From contig CAMWJS010000001.1 of the NCBI GenBank assembly GCA_947174635.1, positions 81,103 to 145,102 on the forward strand: a DNA stretch of 64,000 nt. The letters are read 5' to 3'. Source of the DNA: an uncultured Muribaculaceae bacterium (GTDB taxonomy: Bacteria > Bacteroidota > Bacteroidia > Bacteroidales > Muribaculaceae). The stretch's first letter is position 1. Each line of letters begins with the position of its first letter. This document shows positions 17,963-26,772 of the stretch, piece after piece. The position numbers and the translations under genes are program-made. The notes below the pieces were generated by a model. It made no database searches. It was not told where the DNA came from and saw nothing but the letters and a program-made list of their open reading frames with translations.

Positions 17963-19783
17963 TTTCTGCATGTCGACGAGACGGCGGTAGTAGCCGTTGA
18001 GGGCAAGCAGTTCGTCGTGTGTGCCGCGTTCGACGATGCGTCCTTCATGGAGCACGCAAATGAGGTCGGCGTTGCGTATTGTCGACAGACGGTGCGCAAT
18101 GACGAGTGTCGTGCGGTCTTTCATCAGTCGGTCGAGGGCTTCCTGCACCACCTTCTCGCTCTCGGAGTCGAGTGCGGAAGTAGCTTCGTCGAGAATGAGC
18201 ATCGGCGGATTTTTAAGTATGGCGCGGGCGATGGATAGGCGCTGGCGCTGTCCTCCCGACAGGCGGCAGCCGCGGTCGCCAATGTTGGTGTCGTAACCTT
18301 GTTCCGATTCGGCGATGAACTCGTGGGCGTTGGCAATTTTGGCGGCTTCCACCACCTGCTCCATTGTGGCGTTCTCGACGCCGAATGTTATGTTGTTGTA
18401 GAACGAGTCGTTGAAAAGTATGGCCTCCTGGTTGACATTGCCCATGAACGAACGGAGGTCGTGGACACGCATGTCGCGGATGTCGACGCCGTCGACTGTT
18501 ATCTTGCCGTGCTGCACGTCGTAGAAACGTGGCAGCAGGTCGGCAAGCGTCGACTTGCCTGAGCCTGACTGTCCCACGAGCGCTACCGTGGCTCCGGCCG
18601 GTATGTCGAGGTCGATATTGTGGATGACTTCGTTGCTGCCGTAGCTGAAGCTTACGTTCTTATAGCTGACGTTGCCTTTGAGGTGCTTTATTTCTGTCGG
18701 TTTTGCAGGGTCTTTTATCGGGTTGTCGGCCGAAAGGATTTTGTCGACGCGTTCCATCGATGCCAGTCCTTTCTGTATCGAATACATGGCCTTTGACAAC
18801 TCTTTGGCCGGATTGATGATGTTGTAGAATATCACCAGATAGTAGATGAATGATGACGCGCTCATCGACGATGCTCCGCTGAGTATCAGTGTGCCGCCGA
18901 ACCAGAGCACAATGGCAATTGCCGTGGTGCCGAGAAATTCGCTCATGGGGTGGGCGAGGGCCTGGCGGCGGGCCACTTTGTTGCTTAGCGAATAAAGTTC
19001 CTGATTCTCGCGGTGAAACCGGTTTCTGACTTTATCTTCGGCGTTGAATGCCTTGATGATGCGCAGTCCGCCGAGCGTCTCCTCGATGTTCGACATCAGC
19101 ACACCCCACTGGTTCTGGCTCTCGAGCGACTTGCGTTTGAGCTTTTTGCCAACCTTGCCCATGATGGTGCCGGCAATGGGGAGGAGTATGAGTACGAATA
19201 CGGTCAGTTGCCACGATATCATGCACATAGTGAAAAGACACACTATAATCATGATCGGGTTTTTGAAAAACATGTCGATCGAGGCCATAATCGAGCTTTC
19301 GATTTCGGCCACGTCGCCGCTCATTCGCGCCATCACGTCGCCTTTCCGTTCTGACGTGAAGAATGATATCGGCAGTCGTACTATCTTGTCGTAGACATAG
19401 TTGCGGATGTCGCGCACGATGCCCGAACGCATCGGTATTATGCAGTAGGAGCTCAGATAGGTGACGCCGGTCTTGAGCAACGTCATCAGCACGAGCAGTA
19501 CGGCCAGGATTGCAAGGGTGGTCGACTGTCCCATGTCGGCGATTGCCTGCTGCACGTAGTAGTAGAAATTGTTGACAACCACATCTTTCAGCGTGCCTGT
19601 GCCAAGTGCCATATACTCGTAGTGGGCTTCCTTGACCTGAAACAGCATTTCAAGTATCGGAATCACAAGAGCGAATGAGAACAGAGTTAGAAATGCCGCC
19701 AGTAAGTTGAAAAATATGTTTAGTATAAGATACTTCTTATATGGCGGAACGAAACGGCGCAGTATTTTGAAAAAGTCCTTCAT
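17957..19783 (-). CDS. MsbA-like ABC exporter (fused permease-ATPase)
   Basis: 608 residues: six membrane helices (about 15-330) and one ATPase domain. Walker A VGQSGSGKST lies near 395-405, the signature LSGGQRQR near 505, Walker B MLILDEATSALD next, then the H-loop VIAHRLST. The half-transporter forms a homodimer. The architecture is that of MsbA/lipid A flippases and of multidrug exporters; lipid export is likely for a Bacteroidota housekeeping member but not proven. Stands alone on the minus strand. The final codons (MQKF stop) run into the family-3 repeat. Confidence 0.88.
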   Translation of the reverse strand: MKDFFKILRRFVPPYKKYLILNIFFNLLAAFLTLFSFALVIPILEMLFQVKEAHYEYMALGTGTLKDVVVNNFYYYVQQAIADMGQSTTLAILAVLLVLMTLLKTGVTYLSSYCIIPMRSGIVRDIRNYVYDKIVRLPISFFTSERKGDVMARMSGDVAEIESSIMASIDMFFKNPIMIIVCLFTMCMISWQLTVFVLILLPIAGTIMGKVGKKLKRKSLESQNQWGVLMSNIEETLGGLRIIKAFNAEDKVRNRFHRENQELYSLSNKVARRQALAHPMSEFLGTTAIAIVLWFGGTLILSGASSMSASSFIYYLVIFYNIINPAKELSKAMYSIQKGLASMERVDKILSADNPIKDPAKPTEIKHLKGNVSYKNVSFSYGSNEVIHNIDLDIPAGATVALVGQSGSGKSTLADLLPRFYDVQHGKITVDGVDIRDMRVHDLRSFMGNVNQEAILFNDSFYNNITFGVENATMEQVVEAAKIANAHEFIAESEQGYDTNIGDRGCRLSGGQRQRLSIARAILKNPPMLILDEATSALDSESEKVVQEALDRLMKDRTTLVIAHRLSTIRNADLICVLHEGRIVERGTHDELLALNGYYRRLVDMQKF

Positions 19784-19935
19784 TTAATAGCGGCTTATAT
19801 GTGCTGAAGCCGGATTGCCATGACCGCCGAGGCCGGCCCGCTGTGTAGCGGATGTCGGTTGTCGGGCGGTTATAAATCCGTAGTGGTTAAAAATGATTGG
19901 TCGGGATGAGAGGATAGGCAGGCGGGCGGTTGGCG

Positions 19936-20469
19936 CTATACGAGGCTCATGCCTTTGAGTATGGCCTGCTCGTTGGCGGGGATGAGATGGTGGTGACGCT
20001 CGGGCAGGGCTTTTTTAAGTCCGCGCAGCACATCTTCAAGCGATACGATTGGTTTCAGCTTGAGAAGGGCGCCGAGCAGTATCATGTTGTAGCCTTTTGC
20101 ATTGCCAAGTTCTATCGAAGCGTCCATGGCGTTGACTTTCACGATTGTGATGTCGGTGCGCGAGGGATTGCGGTGGATGCCGTAGGGGTCATAAATCAAT
20201 GTCCCTCCCGGTTTTATATGGCTTTCAAATTTGTCGAGGCTCTGCTGGTTGAGTATCACGGCAGTGTCGTAAGTGTCGACTATCGGCGATGAAATCTCCT
20301 CGTCGCTGATAATGACTGTCACGTTGGCCGTGCCGCCGCGCTGCTCGGGTCCGTACGACGGCATCCATGTCACTTCCAGATTATTCATCAGTGCCGCGTA
20401 GGCAAGGATTTTGCCCATCGACAATACACCCTGTCCGCCAAAACCGGCTATTACTATTTCTTCCTTCAT
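19936..20469 (-). CDS. 2-oxoacid:ferredoxin oxidoreductase, gamma subunit
   Basis: 177 residues. Begins IVIAGFGGQGVLSMGKILAYAA, the nucleotide/TPP-binding start of the POR/KOR gamma domain. It overlaps the beta-subunit gene by 4 bp and is last in the delta-alpha-beta-gamma set. Together the four make acyl-CoA and reduced ferredoxin from a 2-oxoacid and CoA, or carboxylate in reverse. Confidence 0.9.
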   Translation of the reverse strand: MKEEIVIAGFGGQGVLSMGKILAYAALMNNLEVTWMPSYGPEQRGGTANVTVIISDEEISSPIVDTYDTAVILNQQSLDKFESHIKPGGTLIYDPYGIHRNPSRTDITIVKVNAMDASIELGNAKGYNMILLGALLKLKPIVSLEDVLRGLKKALPERHHHLIPANEQAILKGMSLV

Positions 20470-21251
20470 TTTGATATCGGTTTTATTTCTCCGGCGTCCT
20501 TGAGGTCGCCGAGAGGATATTTCTCAAACATGTGCTGCTCCATCCATTTGTTGGATGCGTCGGGAGTCATTTTCCAACCTGACGAACATGTTCCCACGAT
20601 TTCGACAACCGAGGTTCCCTTGCCTTCGAGAGAGTTTTTGAACGCTTTCTTTATCGAAGCCTTGGCTTTACGTACGGCTGCAGCGGTGTGCACAGCCTGA
20701 CGGGTGACATAACATGTGCCGTCGAGACGTGCGAGGAGGTCGGAAATAGCCAGAGGATATCCGTTGAGGTCGACGCGGCGGCCGTAGGGTGTTGTGGCAG
20801 TCTTTTGCCCTTCGAGTGTGGTGGGCGCCATCTGTCCGCCGGTCATGCCGTATATCGCGTTGTTGATGAAAATTATCACGATGTTCTCGCCGCGGTTGGC
20901 CGCATGTATAGTTTCGGCCGTACCTATTGCTGCGAGGTCTCCGTCGCCCTGGTAGGTGAATACGAGTTTCTCAGGGTCAAGTCGCTTTATCGCAGTGGCG
21001 AGTGCGGGAGCGCGTCCGTGGGCGGCTTCCACCCAGTCGACATCGATATAGTTGTATGCGAAGACGGCGCAACCTACCGGTGCGACGCCGATGGTCTTTT
21101 CCTGAAGACCGGCTTCCTCGATGATTTCAGCAATGATTTTGTGCACCACGCCGTGGCTGCAGCCGGGGCAGTAGTGCATGGTGTTGTCGTCAAGCAGTGC
21201 CGGACGGCTGTATACCTTGTTGGCCGGATTTATGATTTGAGATAATTCCAT
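20466..21251 (-). CDS. 2-oxoacid:ferredoxin oxidoreductase, beta (TPP-binding) subunit
   Basis: 261 residues with the TPP-Mg motif TYQGDGDLAAIGTAE followed by IFINNAIYG (GDG...NN). The CPGC near residue 30 (HYCPGCSHGV) is a cluster ligand region in this family. The gene is 3 bp after the alpha gene. The short beta type with separate delta subunit fits VOR/KOR rather than the fused pyruvate enzyme. Which 2-oxoacid is used (2-oxoglutarate or branched-chain) cannot be fixed by eye. Confidence 0.9.
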   Translation of the reverse strand: MELSQIINPANKVYSRPALLDDNTMHYCPGCSHGVVHKIIAEIIEEAGLQEKTIGVAPVGCAVFAYNYIDVDWVEAAHGRAPALATAIKRLDPEKLVFTYQGDGDLAAIGTAETIHAANRGENIVIIFINNAIYGMTGGQMAPTTLEGQKTATTPYGRRVDLNGYPLAISDLLARLDGTCYVTRQAVHTAAAVRKAKASIKKAFKNSLEGKGTSVVEIVGTCSSGWKMTPDASNKWMEQHMFEKYPLGDLKDAGEIKPISK

Positions 21252-21254
21252 GTC

Positions 21255-22358
21255 TTATACGGTTTGATTGTTGAATTTCACACCGAACTTATCGGTGAAC
21301 GCAGCGAGCACTTCGGCCGGATTGGGCACTATGCCGCCCATGCGTCCGAAATGTTCGGCACGCACTTTGTCATGTACGGCAAGACGTACGTCTTCAATCA
21401 TCTGGCCGGCATTAAGCTCGGCCACAAGTATTCCTTTGACATTCGCGGATGCTTTCTCTATAGCCTCCGAGGGGAACGGCCAGAGTGTTATCGGACGCAA
21501 CAGCCCGATTTTAACGCCGCATTTGCGGGCTTCCTCAACCGCCTTGAGACATATTCGTGCCATCGAGCCGAAAGCCACAATCAGGTATTCGGCGTCGTCG
21601 AGATGATAGCCCTGGTATCTTACTTCATTGGCTTCAATCTCTTTATATGTACGCTGGAAGCGCTCGTTGTTCTTCTCCATGATTGCGGAGTCGAGCTCCA
21701 GCGAGGTGACTACATTGCGTTTGCGGTCGGGAGTCTTGCCGGTAAGTGCCCACGGGCACTGGCGCCGTATCTCTTCGGCCGTGCGGCGCGGACGCTGCTC
21801 GGGGAGCACTACTTTCTCCATCATCTGTCCGACCACTCCGTCGGCCAGTATCATGGCCGGATTTCGGTATTTGAATGCCAGATCCATGCCGAGACCTACA
21901 AAGTCGGCCATCTCCTGCACCGACGACGGAGCAAGCACAATCAGGCGGTAGTCGCCGTGTCCGCCACCTTTGGTAGCCTGGAAATAATCGCTCTGCGACG
22001 GATGTATTGTACCAAGGCCCGGGCCTCCGCGCATCACGTTTACAATCAGCGCCGGAAGCTCCGATGCTGCAAGATATGATATACCCTCCTGCATCAGCGA
22101 TACGCCGGGACTCGACGATGATGTCATCACCGCTTTGCCCATTGCAGCGCCTCCGTATACCATGTTGATGGATGAAATCTCGCTTTCAGCCTGCAGCACG
22201 ACCATACCGGTCGTTTCCCACGGCATGAGCGCCTCCAGAGTCTCGAGCACTTCTGACTGCGGAGTGATGGGATAGCCGAAATAGCCGTCGATGCCGTAGC
22301 GTATGGCGGCGTGGGCTATCGCCTCGTTTCCCTTCATCAGTCTTATATCTTCATTCAT
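21255..22358 (-). CDS. vorB: 2-oxoacid:ferredoxin oxidoreductase, alpha subunit (VorB type)
   Basis: 367 residues. N-terminal LMKGNEAIAHAAIRYGIDGYFGYPITPQ is the pyrimidine-binding signature; QAESEISSINMVYGGAAMG and TSSSSPGVSLMQEGISYLAA follow; the C-terminal domain (about 255-350) is the transketolase-C-like part. The GNEA opening is the form usually labelled VorB (3-methyl-2-oxobutanoate dehydrogenase), though 2-oxoglutarate enzymes are close. Second gene of the operon, 19 bp after the ferredoxin subunit. Confidence 0.88.
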   Translation of the reverse strand: MNEDIRLMKGNEAIAHAAIRYGIDGYFGYPITPQSEVLETLEALMPWETTGMVVLQAESEISSINMVYGGAAMGKAVMTSSSSPGVSLMQEGISYLAASELPALIVNVMRGGPGLGTIHPSQSDYFQATKGGGHGDYRLIVLAPSSVQEMADFVGLGMDLAFKYRNPAMILADGVVGQMMEKVVLPEQRPRRTAEEIRRQCPWALTGKTPDRKRNVVTSLELDSAIMEKNNERFQRTYKEIEANEVRYQGYHLDDAEYLIVAFGSMARICLKAVEEARKCGVKIGLLRPITLWPFPSEAIEKASANVKGILVAELNAGQMIEDVRLAVHDKVRAEHFGRMGGIVPNPAEVLAAFTDKFGVKFNNQTV

Positions 22359-22377
22359 AATTTATGTCGTTTTTAGA

Positions 22378-22608
22378 TTATTTCTCGACCACTCTATATA
22401 CTTCTATACAGGCGTCGGGGCAGACTGTGGCGCAGGCTGAGCAGCCTATGCAGGCCTGTGGCTGTGCCATGTAGGCATAATGATAGCCGCGGTCGTTGAC
22501 TTCTTTGTCTTTGAGCAACAATACATTGGTCGGACATGCGACTACACACAGGTCGCACCCTTTGCAGCGCTCCTCCTCAATTACTACGGCTCCGTGAATC
22601 TTTGCCAT
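22378..22608 (-). CDS. 2-oxoacid:ferredoxin oxidoreductase, delta (2x[4Fe-4S]) subunit
   Basis: 76 residues with two cluster motifs, CKGCDLCVVACP and CIGCSACATVCP, 30 residues apart. It passes electrons from the TPP centre to external ferredoxin. First gene of the four-gene operon. A -7 like TATTTTTG lies upstream on the minus strand (22656-22663); no clear -33 partner was found. Confidence 0.92.
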   Translation of the reverse strand: MAKIHGAVVIEEERCKGCDLCVVACPTNVLLLKDKEVNDRGYHYAYMAQPQACIGCSACATVCPDACIEVYRVVEK

Positions 22609-22782
22609 GATGATTTATTGATAGTAGAAATAGTTTCTGAATATTGTTTCCAATGCAAAAATAATAAAAAAATCTGAAAAACATGTTCTTTAACACAACC
22701 TTAACCTTTTGCACACTGACTGTATTTTTGCGCAAGGGAATGCTATGCCCGGGAGGGTGGTCGCGCTGCCGTTTTTAAACGA

Positions 22783-22822
22783 CCTACGGGGCACGACTTC
22801 ACTCTGTGTCGTGCCCCGTAGG
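22783..22822. terminator. Strong hairpin after gldN (probable operon end)
   Basis: Perfect 15-bp stem CCTACGGGGCACGAC / GTCGTGCCCCGTAGG with a 10-nt loop, starting 18 bp past the gldN stop on the minus strand. No good T tract follows, so it may be a processing/stability hairpin or a repeat rather than a classical intrinsic terminator. Confidence 0.6.
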
Positions 22823-22839
22823 CTTATGCTAATATATCC

Positions 22840-23949
22840 TTATTTGCGGCGGCGCACCGAACGCACTGCCGAGTTGCTTGTGTTGTTTTTGCTCTTGATT
22901 GATTTAGGCTCTTTCTTTTTAGGCGCCTTGCGGGCTCGTGCCGAACGTGCCGATTTGGCTTTTGTGTCGCGGTCGGGTATGACAATCGAGTCGCCGGTGG
23001 CTGCTGCCTCGCGTGCCTCACGTGCCTCACGCGCAGCGATGACCTCTTCGCGCGACGGCACCCACAGTTTCTTGTCGAATGAGTCAAGACGGTTCTGTAT
23101 GCTGTCGCGTGCGCGTTGCAGGTCGTCGGGGTCGGGATACATCTGCATCATCGACTGGTTGCGCAGATTGCGGGTCTTGTATATGTCGCCGTCATACATG
23201 TTCATGGCGAAGAAATCGTCGAGAGTGTATTTGGGCAGGTTGTTGTCGTCGTCGATAAATATATACTGCTGCGACAGGTAGGGGCGCAGCGCGTCCATCC
23301 TGACCCAGAACATGGGATATTTCATTGCATCGCCTCCGAAGTCACCCGAACGGTGCAGTACGGGGCATATCGCCTCCACGCGTGTGTGCATATTGTTGGA
23401 GCGTGAGTCGAATTCCCATCGTTCGAGTATGTAGTATGACTGCACCTCGTTGGTGGGGACATCGACCTCCTCTATTACATATCGTGGATTTTTTTCGGTA
23501 GAGCCTTTGGCTGCCGTGTGATATATATGGAAACGGTCGAGCATGTCGCCGACGTTGAGTTTGTACTGGTCGGTGAATATCTCGCGTCCGTCAAGGTATT
23601 CGTAGGCTGCGATGCGGTTGTCGGCAAGCTGTTCCATGATGATGCGGAACAGGTTTTTATCTCCGTCAATTATATCTTCAGGGTAGTATAGCGATGCGTT
23701 CTTGGGCTTGTTGAGGTCAAGTTCGCGGTAAATAACGCGCATCCACTGCATGTCGGCATCGCTTTTGGGCGATTCCTCATAAAATTTCTGCATGCGTTCC
23801 GTCACTCCCGGCTGTGCCTGCTCCTTGCGGTTGCGGTCTGCTCCTCCGCGGCGCACTACGGTGCTTGACGACGAGTCCTGCGCCATAGCTGCGGCTCCTA
23901 CCGCCAGCAGGGCGGCTGCAACAGTGATATGTCTTTTAAATACACTCAT
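22840..23949 (-). CDS. gldN: Type IX secretion protein GldN/PorN
   Basis: 369 residues with a Sec signal peptide ending at AMAQ. The central region (about 45-290) is the GldN fold: MRVIYRELDLNKPKNASLYYP, GREIFTDQYKLNVGDML, PMFWVRMDALRPYLSQQ. GldN/PorN pairs with GldK/PorK in the periplasmic ring of the type IX secretion system. The last 45 residues form a strongly basic Lys/Arg/Ser-rich tail (RARKAPKKKEPKSIKSK) beyond the usual fold, ending VRRRK. Last gene of the operon, 32 bp after gldM. Confidence 0.95.
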   Translation of the reverse strand: MSVFKRHITVAAALLAVGAAAMAQDSSSSTVVRRGGADRNRKEQAQPGVTERMQKFYEESPKSDADMQWMRVIYRELDLNKPKNASLYYPEDIIDGDKNLFRIIMEQLADNRIAAYEYLDGREIFTDQYKLNVGDMLDRFHIYHTAAKGSTEKNPRYVIEEVDVPTNEVQSYYILERWEFDSRSNNMHTRVEAICPVLHRSGDFGGDAMKYPMFWVRMDALRPYLSQQYIFIDDDNNLPKYTLDDFFAMNMYDGDIYKTRNLRNQSMMQMYPDPDDLQRARDSIQNRLDSFDKKLWVPSREEVIAAREAREAREAAATGDSIVIPDRDTKAKSARSARARKAPKKKEPKSIKSKNNTSNSAVRSVRRRK

Positions 23950-23981
23950 TGTATAATCGATATTTTTATTTTCGGGAATAA

Positions 23982-25547
23982 TTAGTTGATGATTATTTCA
24001 AGCGGGGCAAGCTCGCGGGTGATGCCGTCGGGTCCTACGGCCTTTACGCGTGTCACGTAGATGCGGTTGCCGCGTTTGAGACGCTGTAGCTGTGCTTTCT
24101 GACGGGCGGAAAATTTGTTGCCGTCCGACACCTCAGGCAGCGCGTTTCCCATCGAGTCGAATGTGACAGTCTCGAAACCGAGCACGTTGAACGAGATGTT
24201 GAGCAGGTCATCATCGATGGCCGCTTCCAGTCCGGGCGCCTGCATGAGCAGTGCCTTTGCGATGCCTCTGCCGCCGCCGCGGTAGTGCACCGTGTTGCCC
24301 TCGCCATCCTTGTACGAAATGAATGGGGTGGGGTCGGGAAGTTTGCGCACGCGGAATTCGGTGCGCGACACTTCGGTTTTCTTTCCGTTCATATCGGCCG
24401 TGACAGTCACGGTCGCCGGCTCTCCGACTTTGCCGGGATGTGCCACCCATGAATCGCCGCGGCGTGTCAGTGTGCCGTTGGTCATTGTGGCGGTTACTCC
24501 GGTGTTGGCGACACCGGGCACCGAGATGCTTATCGGGTTGTCGATGCCGGCGTAGAGCACATTCATCATTGTCGCCGATACGGTCGCGGTCGGTTCGATT
24601 ACGGTATATGACGATGAGAAATCATGTCGGGTGAATGTACCGTCGCCGTGAGGCACTTCGAGATATCCTTTGTAGTCGAAATTGCCTGATGCGTTTGCGG
24701 CTACTTCATACAATCCGTTTGCTCCAAGTTTTTTGCCGTTGATATAGATGTTGGGCCGCTGTGTGGTGTCGACGGCGGCAAGCACTATGTTGGCCAGATA
24801 TTTGCCGCCGCGTATCACGTAGCGTGAGTCCGGTATGACAAATGCGTTCAGCTCGTTGACGCGGACATCGCCGGCGTCTACGTTGGCAAGCAGCGACTGC
24901 AGCGCTTCTCCTTCGGAATACTTGATGTCGTTCTGAAGCTTTGTGAGCAATGCCACTGCGGCTACTACAGGCTGGTTCTCGAATTTGTATTCCTCCCAGG
25001 TCATTTCGCCGATTTCACCTTTGCGCTGCACCGAAGCCGTGGCGAGTGCCTGCTCTATGCTTGCGCTCTTGACGGAATCGGTCACTACAGACGTGATATA
25101 GCTGCGATAGCTGTCGATTGCCCCGCGGAGCGCTTCGCCGCGTTTTGTGGCGGGTTCGAGCATGATGGAGGCCGCGGCGTCGAGGTCCTCGCGGTTTATG
25201 ATATTGTCGACATCGCCGTCGGCGCCGTCGGCTTTCTTCACAATCTGCACTTTGAGAGAGTCGACAAGCTCGTAGATGCGGTCGGTCTGCTGGCGCACCT
25301 CGAGCCCCTTGCGGTACCATGTGAGTCCCTTCTCCGGATTTTGCAGGCTGAAAGCCTCGAGCGCACCGATAATCGATGCGTTTCGTTGCTCGATATTGTC
25401 GTTGGTGCGTACCAATCCTTCCTTCACCTGCGTGAAGCCGTCAAGCACGTCGCTCGACACGTTGAGCGCAAGCATTGCCATCAGGACGATATACATCAGG
25501 TTTATCATCTTCTGGCGAGGAGATAGTCGATTGTTGGATGCTCCCAT
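23982..25547 (-). CDS. gldM: Type IX secretion motor protein GldM/PorM
   Basis: 521 residues. One N-terminal membrane helix (MINLMYIVLMAMLALNVS) with the GldM opening SPRQKMINLMYI, then four periplasmic domains. GldM spans the periplasm, coupling the GldL proton-driven motor in the inner membrane to the GldK/GldN ring. Length is normal. Follows gldL after 135 bp, the largest gap in the operon, with no gene in it. Confidence 0.97.
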   Translation of the reverse strand: MGASNNRLSPRQKMINLMYIVLMAMLALNVSSDVLDGFTQVKEGLVRTNDNIEQRNASIIGALEAFSLQNPEKGLTWYRKGLEVRQQTDRIYELVDSLKVQIVKKADGADGDVDNIINREDLDAAASIMLEPATKRGEALRGAIDSYRSYITSVVTDSVKSASIEQALATASVQRKGEIGEMTWEEYKFENQPVVAAVALLTKLQNDIKYSEGEALQSLLANVDAGDVRVNELNAFVIPDSRYVIRGGKYLANIVLAAVDTTQRPNIYINGKKLGANGLYEVAANASGNFDYKGYLEVPHGDGTFTRHDFSSSYTVIEPTATVSATMMNVLYAGIDNPISISVPGVANTGVTATMTNGTLTRRGDSWVAHPGKVGEPATVTVTADMNGKKTEVSRTEFRVRKLPDPTPFISYKDGEGNTVHYRGGGRGIAKALLMQAPGLEAAIDDDLLNISFNVLGFETVTFDSMGNALPEVSDGNKFSARQKAQLQRLKRGNRIYVTRVKAVGPDGITRELAPLEIIIN

Positions 25548-25682
25548 TGTTATATTCTATATTTCGCAGGGTGCGCTTTGTCCGGCTGGGGGGGACGGTG
25601 CACCCGTTTTGATATCTTTGTGTTATGCGGTGTGGTTGCTTTGATTGATTGTCACGTTGCAGAGGTGCCGTAGGCAGCGGCG

Positions 25683-26684
25683 TTACACCTGCGCGCCGTT
25701 ACCGTTGACCGGCGGGGTGTCGACAGCGATAGGCTGGCGGTACATGTTGACGGTCATTGCCGTGAGCATTTTCTCATATACGGCGTTGAGCTGGTGCATG
25801 TAGTGGGCCATGCGCTCCGTCTCCTCCACATAGCGTGCGCTCTGGGTCGAACTCTTTTCATACATGTCGCGGATATCCTTGATGCCACGGTTCACGCGGT
25901 CGATCGAGTCGAGTTGCGACGATACGCTCTTGAGCTGTATCTCGTAGATGGTATTGAGTCCGGTGAGGTTGCGGTTGAGGTCCTGCATCTGCTCCACATA
26001 GCCTGTAGAGCTGCGGGTGATGTTCTCGGAGTTCTCGGTGATGGCACGGTAGCTGTCGAGAAGCACGTCCGACACTTCGTTGAGGGCGGCTGTGGTGGTG
26101 CGCAGGTGTTCCATTTCCGAAGCGATGCTTGCCATCTGGTCGAGATACCGCTGGGTGGCGGTTGTGAGCTCGGCCATGCGTGCGAGCTGGTCAGACGCTG
26201 CCGCCATCTTGGCGATGCTCTCGGACAGCGAGCGCGAATCCTCTTCCGTCAGATTGATATTGCCCGGGATGCCGGCGGCTGCCTTGGCCTCAGCCACGCT
26301 GACATTGCGGCCGGAGCTTGCGGCCGGTGTGCCTGAACCTGTCACTATTACGGTGGTGCCAGGCAGTGCGCCCTGGGCTGCTATGCCGCTGGCTTCTCCG
26401 TCATGACCCTCCTTGTTGTGGTCGGGGTCGAGCGAGGGAAACACCTCTTCCCAGTGGTATTCGCGCGGCGGACGGTCGAACGCCGAAAGGACGAACATCA
26501 GCACCTCCGTGCCCATACCGAGCGACAACAGGAAGTTGCCACCGGGCAAGTGCAGGATTTTGAACAGTGCGCCCCAGATTACGATTGCAGCGCCTATCGA
26601 ATAGGCGAAATTGAAGAAGCGCTGGCCTCCGTCGCTCTGCAGGAAGCGTGTTATGCGGTTTTTATATCTTTTTACTTTTCCCAT
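25683..26684 (-). CDS. gldL: Type IX secretion motor protein GldL/PorL
   Basis: Starting at ATG 26684 gives 333 residues beginning MGKVKRYKNRITRF, the usual GldL start; an upstream ATG at 26726 would add 14 atypical residues. Two membrane helices (about 25-45 and 50-70) flank ALFKILHLPGGNFLL, which includes the region of the GldL proton-path residues, with Glu in GTEVLMFVL. The long C-terminal cytoplasmic part is helical with coiled-coil heptads (about 150-310). With GldM it forms the rotary motor of the system. Confidence 0.95.
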   Translation of the reverse strand: MGKVKRYKNRITRFLQSDGGQRFFNFAYSIGAAIVIWGALFKILHLPGGNFLLSLGMGTEVLMFVLSAFDRPPREYHWEEVFPSLDPDHNKEGHDGEASGIAAQGALPGTTVIVTGSGTPAASSGRNVSVAEAKAAAGIPGNINLTEEDSRSLSESIAKMAAASDQLARMAELTTATQRYLDQMASIASEMEHLRTTTAALNEVSDVLLDSYRAITENSENITRSSTGYVEQMQDLNRNLTGLNTIYEIQLKSVSSQLDSIDRVNRGIKDIRDMYEKSSTQSARYVEETERMAHYMHQLNAVYEKMLTAMTVNMYRQPIAVDTPPVNGNGAQV

Positions 26685-26772
26685 CGCGGATGTATTGTTG
26701 TCTCGGTTGTATATTGTTGATTTCATCGTTGCGGCGCCGGCTTGATGTTTGCGTGCGCCACATGTATTGTCG

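Noticed and set aside
22709..23281. 190-codon plus-strand frame opposite the gldN 3' end
   Set aside because: Arg/Ser/Leu-rich shadow of the basic gldN tail and the hairpin; no family resemblance.
26685..26726. Upstream ATG of gldL at 26726
   Set aside because: It would add 14 residues (MKSTIYNRDNNTSA) ahead of the usual GldL start MGKVKRYKNR; possible but less likely than 26684.
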